A stretch of 21,257 bases of DNA from Chloroflexota bacterium. GTDB lineage: Bacteria; Chloroflexota; Anaerolineae; Anaerolineales; Villigracilaceae. Position 1 is the stretch's first letter; every line of letters starts with the position of its first letter. The DNA lies in contig VGOX01000004.1 of assembly GCA_016875755.1 (NCBI GenBank), forward strand, positions 1 through 21,257, in the 5' to 3' direction. The position numbers were made by a program, and so were the translations under genes. The notes under the pieces were generated by a model. That model saw nothing but the letters and a program-made list of their open reading frames with translations, made no database searches and was not told the DNA's origin. Positions 15,157 to 21,257 of this stretch are shown in pieces.

Positions 15157-16653
15157 CTAATCACCCAAAAAATCGCGCAATTCCCTGCTCTTGGAAGGGT
15201 GACGTAATTTCCGCAATGCCTTCGCTTCGATCTGGCGCACGCGCTCGCGGGTCACATCGAAGTAGCGGCTGACCTCTTCGAGGGTGTGCTCCCTGCCGTC
15301 CTTGAGTCCGAAGCGCAATTCCAGCACGTCCCGCTCACGGTCAGAGAGAGATTCGAGGGCGTGATGAATTTGCTCGCGCAGCATATCCTTGGCGGCAGCG
15401 TCCATGGGCGAGGGCGCATCCACATCTTCGATGAAATCACCCAACGCGCTGGATTCGTCATCCCCCACAGGACCTTCGAGCGAAACGGTCTCTTCGGCAG
15501 AACGCAGGGCGCGGGTCACTTTTTGAGAGGCGGTGTCCAGTTTCTTTTGCAGTTCAGCGTTGATAGGTTTGTTCTCAGCATGGGCACGCAGAATGATCTG
15601 CACATCGGCGGCGGAGAGGTAACCTACTTCCAGTGCAAGTTCTTCATTATTCGGTTCGCGTCCCAGCATTTGGGTCAGGTGCCGCTGAGCGCGCAAGATG
15701 CGTGAAATGGATTCGAACAAATGCACAGGGATGCGGATCGTCCGCGCCTGTTCGGCGATGGAGCGGTTGATGGATTGGCGGATCCACCAGGTGGCATAGG
15801 TGCTGAATTTGAATCCGCGCCGCGGATCGAACTTGCCGATGGCGCGCAGGAGTCCCATATTGCCTTCCTGAATCAGGTCAAGCAGCGGGATGCCGCGTCC
15901 CAGATAGCGTTTGGCAACGCTCACCACCAGCCGCAGATTCGCACGGACAAGCGCCTGATTCGCATCTTTGGCGCGGGCGTGGATGGCAGTTAACTCATTT
16001 TGCAGATCTTCATCGGAACATAGATTGCGATACAAAGTACGCTGGGATGGGAAGCCCGGGTGAATGCGGACATTCGTCAGCAGCCACTCTGCATAATTAA
16101 ACGGAAGCAGGTACAGGCTGAGAAAGACCGAATAGGCGTGTCGGGCAAGGTTATCCCAAAGGTGGTTACTTCCCCATTGGCCGTTATCCAGATATGCGCG
16201 CAAGTACGATGGAGAATCAAATTCCCAGCCAGAGTGAAGCGACTGCGCTTCCGCAACCAGCAGAGCAAGGTCGGGCAATTCATGATCGAGCCGCTCGGCG
16301 TCTTCGACCAGACGATCCCACGAAGTGAGCATATCCGCGATCAGGGCATGATACATGGAAGCCACCAGCGTGGTGCCCTTGCGCTGTTTCAATTTACGCA
16401 GTGTGTTAACCAACCTGTCTGCTTCGATGATCGTGGCAAGACGGAACTCGCTATCGGCACCGAGCAATTTGACCTGACCGATCTCACTCAGGTACAAACG
16501 CACAGGGTCTTCTGCAAGATCGGTGGTCTCGCGCACATGCAGTGCCACAACTTCTTCGAGGTCTTCCTCTTGATCCACCAGCAAGGTTTCATCTGGTTCG
16601 ATGAAATCATCCACAGGGATATCCAGCGGCAGGTTCTCTGTCATCGATTCCAT
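15157..16653 (-). CDS. rpoD: RNA polymerase primary sigma factor (sigma-70, RpoD/SigA)
   Basis: Main sigma factor, directing RNA polymerase to housekeeping promoters. Numbering is from the first ATG in this frame (498 aa). Region 1.2 is near 46-64 (EDPVRLYLSEIGQVKLL). Then comes a non-conserved stretch of about 150 aa, region 2 near 233-300 (RANLRLVVSVAKRYLGRG, GFKFSTYATWWIRQ), region 3 near 303-385 and region 4 near 428-498 (helix-turn-helix TLEEVSRYFDVTRERVRQIE). About 28 residues (HAENKPINAEL...) appear inserted before the SLEGPVGDDE segment. The start is uncertain: this ATG has no ribosome binding site, and the open frame reaches 16809 only with a TTG start and a Gln/Asn-rich sequence. 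The true N-terminus may lie in another frame (16607-16783). The gene follows dnaG and ends at an intrinsic terminator. Confidence 0.9.
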   Translation of the reverse strand: MESMTENLPLDIPVDDFIEPDETLLVDQEEDLEEVVALHVRETTDLAEDPVRLYLSEIGQVKLLGADSEFRLATIIEADRLVNTLRKLKQRKGTTLVASMYHALIADMLTSWDRLVEDAERLDHELPDLALLVAEAQSLHSGWEFDSPSYLRAYLDNGQWGSNHLWDNLARHAYSVFLSLYLLPFNYAEWLLTNVRIHPGFPSQRTLYRNLCSDEDLQNELTAIHARAKDANQALVRANLRLVVSVAKRYLGRGIPLLDLIQEGNMGLLRAIGKFDPRRGFKFSTYATWWIRQSINRSIAEQARTIRIPVHLFESISRILRAQRHLTQMLGREPNNEELALEVGYLSAADVQIILRAHAENKPINAELQKKLDTASQKVTRALRSAEETVSLEGPVGDDESSALGDFIEDVDAPSPMDAAAKDMLREQIHHALESLSDRERDVLELRFGLKDGREHTLEEVSRYFDVTRERVRQIEAKALRKLRHPSKSRELRDFLGD

Positions 16654-16783
16654 CACAGAGTCTGCTGAAAGTTTCTTTTTGTTTCTTTTTTGCTTCAATG
16701 GATGTACCCCCACCAGATATCGGTTTCTGTTTTGTTTTGCTTCCAGATTTTGGTTTTGTTTTTGATTTACTTTTTGCAGGCAT
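16607..16783 (-). other. Lys/Ser/Thr-rich frame, likely N-terminal part of rpoD out of frame
   Basis: An ATG at 16783, with AAAGGGAA 6 nt upstream, opens a frame that reads MPAKSKSKTKPKSGSKTK and continues with alternating Lys and small residues. That is a common style for RpoD N-termini, whereas the frame leading into rpoD is Gln/Asn-rich here. The two frames differ by one base. Removing one A from the A6 run (16686-16691) would join them as ...SIEAKRNKKKLSADSVM.... Possible reasons are a sequencing error in the homopolymer, a real frameshift, or translational slippage. Confidence 0.5.
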
Positions 16784-16825
16784 TCGAGTTCCCTTTCCCG
16801 ATATCGCAAAGATGCACGGCAACTC

Positions 16826-18727
16826 TTAGATCTTCATCCGATCCATATACATTCTCAATTTTATCAGACGCGCAATTTCATTTTCAAACTCGGCGGCACG
16901 CGCATCACCCTGCTCGCCTGCCTCTTCCTGCAAATAACGATACTGGGTGATCTGTTCCGCTGCGCGTGTCAGGCGCATTTTTTTCACCGCGCGCAACAGG
17001 TCGTCACGCAGGGCATCGGCATTTTGTTTAAACTTTTCACTCGCTTCCAACAATTCATACGCCAGCGGCAAAATGGAATCGGGCAATCGCGACATCACAT
17101 AGGCGTGATAATCATGATCCACCTGTTCCAATGACTGCCGAATTTCCTGAATAATCAACTGGTGATCGGTGTACTCAAAATCATCCACCGAAAGCGCGCT
17201 TAAATTACTTTCTTCCAACTTGCGGTCCACTTGATAGACCAACTCAGGCGTACGCAGAACGATTCCCACAAAAAAAGATTCGAGCCGCAAGACAGGATTA
17301 ACCGCCGCAACGGCCGCTTCCGCCTTTTGAGTGGACAACATCCCACGCGGCTTGCGCTTCACCACCGGACCTCGAGCCTGAGTGCTCATTAAGGAGCGTT
17401 CGTCCACCCGCAGCATGCGCGCCAGCGCCTGACGGTAGGTATCGCGCTCCAATGGGCTGGGCAGGTCTTCGATGAGCGGCAACACCTGCGCCGCGATCTG
17501 ATTCTTCACCTTCGGATCGTTGACGTTTTGTCCCGCCGCCAAGGTTTCCATAACATGCGTCACAATGGGTTTGGCATCTGCGATGATCTTCGCCCACTCT
17601 TCTTTATTACGCGCCACGATCTCATCAGGGTCAAGATCATCGGGAATGGTTGCTACACGCAAGTCGGCTTGCAAACGGGCTTCATTTTGCAACAGCCCGC
17701 GCGCATCAAAACCGAGTTCCCCTTCCTTATCCATCGCCGAACGCGCCGCCTCCAACCCGCGCAAGACAGCTTTCTGCCCTGCCACATCAGGGTCGAGCGC
17801 AAGGACGATGCGCCGCGTGGAACGTTTGAGCAAACGCAGCTGATCTTCCGTCAGGGCCGTGCCCATCGGCGAGACGACATTCTCATACCCCGCCTGATGC
17901 AGGGCGATAACATCGAGATACCCTTCCACGATCACCGCCTGATCCGCCGTGCGGATGGGTTTGCGGGCGCGATCCAAGCCGTAGAGCAAACGCCCCTTGG
18001 AGAAGATCGGCGTTTCGGGTGAATTCAAAAATTTGGGAATGTCGTTCGGGTCAACAATGCGCGCGCCGAAACCTGCCATCTTCCCATTTTCATCGCGAAT
18101 GGGAATCATGATGCGGTGGCGGAATTTGTCGTACACGCGGGATTCGGAATTCGGGTTTGGGGAATCGGATTCGCGCACGGTCAACAACCCTGCATCCACA
18201 AGGTCCTGTTGAGAATAGCCGCGTTGGGTGAAATGGGTCAGAGCCGAGTCCCAGCCTTGGGGAGCATAGCCCAAGCCAAACGTCTCGATGGTGGCGTCGG
18301 TCAGTCCGCGTTTTTCGCGCAGATAGGTGAGAATTTCCTTATTGTTGAAAAGATGACTGCGATAAAAGATGACCGCATCTTCCAACAATTTGCGGAGATG
18401 GTCGTAGGCTTCGCGAATTTCGGGGGTTTCACGCTGGAACTCGGTCAGCTCCACGCCAGCACGGATGGCAAGTTTTTGCAGGGCTTCCTTGAAATCCAAC
18501 CCTTCGCGCTTCATCACGAACTTGAAGATGTCGCCGCCTTCATTGCACGCACCAAAGCAGCGCCAAGTGCCAGACTCGGGCCAGACGACGAATGCTGGTG
18601 AACGCTTGTTATCGTGAAAGGGACAAAAGCCCGTATAGTTCTTGCCCGCATGGCGCAATTTGACACCTGCCTCGGAAACGAGGTCAACGATGTCAATGCG
18701 GGCTTTGATTTCATCAATGGTGGACAT
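16826..18727 (-). CDS. dnaG: DNA primase DnaG
   Basis: Makes RNA primers for replication together with the DnaB helicase. The 633-aa protein has the usual three parts. First is an N-terminal zinc finger with Cys35, His38, Cys57, Cys61 (CPFH ... CFGAC; the last pair is spaced C-x3-C). Second is the catalytic core with TOPRIM residues Glu268 (VIVEGYLDV) and the acidic DPDVAG at 312-317. Third is a helical C-terminal region from about 450 for helicase binding. The start MSTIDEIKARIDIVDLV is typical for the family. No ribosome binding site precedes it, and the -10 box is only 13 bp upstream of the ATG. rpoD follows on the same transcript. Confidence 0.97.
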   Translation of the reverse strand: MSTIDEIKARIDIVDLVSEAGVKLRHAGKNYTGFCPFHDNKRSPAFVVWPESGTWRCFGACNEGGDIFKFVMKREGLDFKEALQKLAIRAGVELTEFQRETPEIREAYDHLRKLLEDAVIFYRSHLFNNKEILTYLREKRGLTDATIETFGLGYAPQGWDSALTHFTQRGYSQQDLVDAGLLTVRESDSPNPNSESRVYDKFRHRIMIPIRDENGKMAGFGARIVDPNDIPKFLNSPETPIFSKGRLLYGLDRARKPIRTADQAVIVEGYLDVIALHQAGYENVVSPMGTALTEDQLRLLKRSTRRIVLALDPDVAGQKAVLRGLEAARSAMDKEGELGFDARGLLQNEARLQADLRVATIPDDLDPDEIVARNKEEWAKIIADAKPIVTHVMETLAAGQNVNDPKVKNQIAAQVLPLIEDLPSPLERDTYRQALARMLRVDERSLMSTQARGPVVKRKPRGMLSTQKAEAAVAAVNPVLRLESFFVGIVLRTPELVYQVDRKLEESNLSALSVDDFEYTDHQLIIQEIRQSLEQVDHDYHAYVMSRLPDSILPLAYELLEASEKFKQNADALRDDLLRAVKKMRLTRAAEQITQYRYLQEEAGEQGDARAAEFENEIARLIKLRMYMDRMKI

Positions 18728-18733
18728 AGGGAC

Positions 18734-18769
18734 AAGGCGAATTATAGACTTGGTTCAGTAGAATAGCAA
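18734..18769 (-). promoter_or_regulatory. Sigma-70 promoter of dnaG-rpoD, nearly leaderless
   Basis: On the minus strand TTGCTA (18769 to 18764), a 17-bp spacer and a perfect TATAAT (18746 to 18741) form a well-spaced promoter. Transcription should start near 18734, leaving a leader of about six bases before the dnaG ATG at 18727. That is too short for a Shine-Dalgarno site, and none is seen. Confidence 0.8.
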
Positions 18770-18773
18770 ATCA

Positions 18774-18806
18774 CAAAAACGGGATGGGTTGAAAGCCCGT
18801 CCCGTT
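18774..18806 (-). terminator. Intrinsic terminator after the sortase-domain gene
   Basis: On the minus strand AACGGGACGGGC, a short loop and CCCATCCCGTT form a GC-rich stem with one C/A mismatch, followed by TTTTTGTG. It begins 4 bp after the stop of the sortase-domain gene and ends just before the -35 box of dnaG, so the two transcripts are separated. Confidence 0.8.
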
Positions 18807-18810
18807 CTGA

Positions 18811-21114
18811 TCATTTCTCAGGAGTTACTTCGACCAACACAGCACGCACCATGCGGCGGTAACTGTACGTCCTGAAAAGGAATTTGTAATCTTCACAAGT
18901 AATGAGCGTGAGCCACGCCTTCTCTTCAGATTTCAAAGCGGTATTGACTTCCTTTGGTGAGATGCGTTTCGTCTCACGGACTTCGTAGGTGTAGATCTGC
19001 CCAAATGCGCGGACTTGGATCACGTCGCCATATTTCAGCTTCTTCAAATTATGGAATGTGCCAGGCTGGTTGTATGCATCCCACACATGCGCAGTGATGA
19101 CGGAGTTTCCGTTCAAGGTGGGGAAGGCAGTGCCATTGAGCCAGCCCGCATCCGCGCCGAGCCAGGTCACATCCCATTCATCTTTATGGAGCGGCACACC
19201 CACAATCGGCGTGGAAACTGCCAGGGATGGAATCTCCAGCCGCAGGTCCGCGTAGGAGGCGTAGGTTTTCTCAAACGGCTGGGCGGGGAGGTGCGTCAAT
19301 TCGCCTTTTGGAAAACCAGTCAACGGTAAAAATGCTGGCACATCGACCGTGACAGGCGTTTCAGGAATCACCACAGGCGGGCTGACCGTAAAATTGACCA
19401 AGGTGTCGCTTGTGCCATTGTTGAGTTCGTTGCCGATGAGGTCTTCAATGGAAGTGGTGCCGCACACGAACAGGCGATAAACCCCTGCGCCAAGCGGTGC
19501 TCCGTCGTTGATGATAAGAGCTGAGATGAACCCGCCGCTGTTGTTATATGAAGCGGAATTGATAGGGATCAAGACATCATCAGCAATGCGCCCGCCGAAA
19601 CATGATGCTGTGTCGAACGTGCCGTTCGTTCCTGCTTCGACGAGCAGGTAATTGACCGTGTTATTCGCCGCCTGTGCACCGAAATCAGATTTGACATCTT
19701 CATTGAATTCGATCTGTATCTGCGAAGGACCGTTTGCAAGAACAGAGCAGTTGGCAGGAATGGTATTTGTTGAAAACAAAACGATCGGGAAAGTTGTGTC
19801 CGTGGAGAATACAACTGTATTATCCGCACTGGTGGATGCGGTGCTTTTGTTGCCAGTGCCATCTTCGGCAGCATCAGCAATAACGCTCGCCGTAACGTCC
19901 CCATCCAACATCATACCGCTAACGGCAACATGATAGGTCGTGCCATCATTGGGAGATATCTCTGTGACCACTGCAGTTGTCGCGCCTGCCGTTCCGCCCA
20001 CGTCGACATCCGTTTCATCAAAACCTGTGACTGGTTCGGAGAACGTCACTCTGAAATTGATCGGGGATGCATTCGTCGGGTCAGACTGCCCTGATGCCTG
20101 CTCAATGCTCACGGACGGTGGAGTCTCGTCTGCAATATTTTGTACGTTGACAATATGCTCACCTACGAGGGAAAGTCCGTTGGCATCCGTCACTTCGATG
20201 CAGACCGTGTAACTTGTCCTTGTCTCGTAATCGAACATGGCGACAGTTTGCAATGTGTTCCCTGTAAGCGAGAAATTGACATTGTCTGAGCCATTACCAG
20301 AAAAAGCCGCAGCGTTGAGCAATGCAAAGGTGTGAGTATCCGCTCCATTGGGGTCAGCGGCGCTTAATGTGCCAACTACCGTCGCAACGGGCTGATTCTC
20401 CAACACCACATTCGGCGTTAGGGAAAATCCTGTCGGCGCGTAATTGGCGGTGATGGAAATATCGTCAATGCCCACCCATTCATCATTTCCCGAGGCGTTC
20501 GTGGTCATAATGCGTAATTCGACAAGGGACTGATTCTCCGCCGCAGCAGGCAACACCAGACTAACAAGCGTTACCAAAGTCGCAAGACTGGGACCTGTGG
20601 TCGCATCTGCAATGTACCCATCGGGCAGGTTGGTGAAGTTTCCACTAGAACCTACACGGTAATGCAACGCCACCTGCTGAACGGCATTATCGGTGGTGCT
20701 GTCAATATCGCGCACATTATATGCAACGCGGATGTTATTCACCCCAGTTTTATCAAGAAAGATCTTGATAAAAGGCGCATCGGCTGTCCCCGAACCTTGC
20801 ATGGCAATCGTTGGGTTAGCCAGATGAAATTCTGCCACACCGCCTGTAGTGTTCGCCACGCTGACGAGATTTGCAATGACATCCACCGCCACAGACGGGT
20901 AATCCGACAAAAGCGTTTGCGGGTCAACATCAACTGGAGTCGATGCAGAATAATCCCCGAGGTAGCCCATGATCGAAGGCACACCCGACCAATCATCGGC
21001 AGTTGCGATCAAACCATTGTCTGACCAATTCTGGGAAAATGGCAGCACAGCCAGCGCCGCATTTGCCGAGACGGTATAAACACCAACAGCGAACACAGCA
21101 GCAAGCACCAACAC
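18811..21114 (-). CDS. Exported Ig/cadherin-like protein with C-terminal sortase domain
   Basis: Large surface or secreted protein (767 aa from a GTG). It begins with a hydrophobic export segment ending near ANA (1-19). A beta-rich domain of about 200 aa follows, ending DEWVGIDDISIT, then a cadherin-like repeat (about 228-326), a bacterial Ig-like domain (about 329-440) and an SbsA-type Ig-like domain (about 441-577). Last comes a sortase domain (about 620-765) with His676 (TAHVWD), Cys740 (TLITCED) and Arg753/754 (YRRMVRA). LPLTG, a sortase recognition sequence, is at 596-600, just before the catalytic domain. Four Cys besides the catalytic one lie at 305, 456, 505 and 551. The start is doubtful: GTG lacks a ribosome binding site, the export segment lacks a basic n-region, and a transposase stop lies 24 bp upstream in the same frame. 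The 5' end may be truncated. Confidence 0.85.
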   Translation of the reverse strand: MLVLAAVFAVGVYTVSANAALAVLPFSQNWSDNGLIATADDWSGVPSIMGYLGDYSASTPVDVDPQTLLSDYPSVAVDVIANLVSVANTTGGVAEFHLANPTIAMQGSGTADAPFIKIFLDKTGVNNIRVAYNVRDIDSTTDNAVQQVALHYRVGSSGNFTNLPDGYIADATTGPSLATLVTLVSLVLPAAAENQSLVELRIMTTNASGNDEWVGIDDISITANYAPTGFSLTPNVVLENQPVATVVGTLSAADPNGADTHTFALLNAAAFSGNGSDNVNFSLTGNTLQTVAMFDYETRTSYTVCIEVTDANGLSLVGEHIVNVQNIADETPPSVSIEQASGQSDPTNASPINFRVTFSEPVTGFDETDVDVGGTAGATTAVVTEISPNDGTTYHVAVSGMMLDGDVTASVIADAAEDGTGNKSTASTSADNTVVFSTDTTFPIVLFSTNTIPANCSVLANGPSQIQIEFNEDVKSDFGAQAANNTVNYLLVEAGTNGTFDTASCFGGRIADDVLIPINSASYNNSGGFISALIINDGAPLGAGVYRLFVCGTTSIEDLIGNELNNGTSDTLVNFTVSPPVVIPETPVTVDVPAFLPLTGFPKGELTHLPAQPFEKTYASYADLRLEIPSLAVSTPIVGVPLHKDEWDVTWLGADAGWLNGTAFPTLNGNSVITAHVWDAYNQPGTFHNLKKLKYGDVIQVRAFGQIYTYEVRETKRISPKEVNTALKSEEKAWLTLITCEDYKFLFRTYSYRRMVRAVLVEVTPEK

Positions 21115-21138
21115 AAAACCAAAAAAGTTTGTAACTAC

Positions 21139-21257
21139 TCAGGCTGAAGTAGCGACAAATTCAGGAAGGTAAGGAGTACCGGCAAAAGCCAGGCGCAAAA
21201 CATCCAGAACGAGTTGCCCATTTTTACGAGCCGTAGAAATGTAACCACGGATCTGGC
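21139..21257 (-). CDS. Transposase C-terminus, probably IS66 family (partial)
   Basis: The minus strand from the right edge encodes 38 residues, QIRGYISTARKNGQ... to ...PEFVATSA, then TGA at 21141-21139. The IRGYISTARKNG segment followed by a helical stretch resembles the C-terminal tail of IS66-family DDE transposases, where a R-x-Y-I/L-S-T-x-R-K pattern is common. This assignment is from memory of the family. The rest of the gene lies outside the window. The next open frame, the sortase-domain gene, starts 24 bp after the stop in the same reading frame, and no clear terminal inverted repeat can be identified in the gap. Confidence 0.65.
   Translation of the reverse strand, partial: QIRGYISTARKNGQLVLDVLRLAFAGTPYLPEFVATSA

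Noticed and set aside
1..21257. CRISPR arrays, tRNA or rRNA genes
   Set aside because: No regularly spaced direct repeats, cloverleaf sequences or rRNA segments were seen on either strand.

Overview
The window looks like a piece of a Chloroflexota chromosome, most probably Anaerolineae. This is inferred from the encoded proteins: the NuoA-N set, the RpoD/DnaG style and a large Ig-domain protein ending in a sortase domain. No 16S or tRNA is present to confirm it. Every recognisable gene lies on the minus strand, so transcription runs from high to low coordinates.

Layout in transcription order, right to left: (1) 21139-21257 is the C-terminal end of a transposase, probably IS66-type, running off the right edge. 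(2) 18811-21114 is a large exported protein with cadherin/Ig-like domains and a C-terminal sortase domain preceded by an LPLTG sequence. Its 5' end abuts the transposase and seems to have lost its native start. A terminator follows at 18774-18806. (3) dnaG and rpoD form a short operon (18727 to 15157). It is driven by a well-formed sigma-70 promoter placed so close to dnaG that the mRNA should be nearly leaderless, and it ends at a clear intrinsic terminator (15112-15141). The N-terminal part of rpoD seems to lie in a different frame from the rest. (4) A 273-bp intergenic region holds an extended -10 promoter flanked by a 14/15 inverted repeat. (5) The complete 14-gene complex I operon nuoA-B-C-D-E-F-G-H-I-J-K-L-M-N follows in canonical order (14883 to 163), tightly packed with many overlaps. 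(6) After nuoN comes a 15-bp perfect hairpin. Directly behind it, running off the left edge, is the 5' end of a group II intron, apparently class C, sitting at the terminator-type site that class prefers.

Functionally, NuoE-F-G form the NADH-oxidising arm, NuoB-C-D-I the connecting quinone-reducing arm, and NuoA-H-J-K-L-M-N the proton-pumping membrane arm. All cluster-binding cysteines and the key membrane glutamates and lysines checked are present, so the operon looks functional. dnaG and rpoD supply primase and the main sigma factor. The mobile or disrupted parts are at the two edges. Several gaps within the nuo operon hold palindromic elements.
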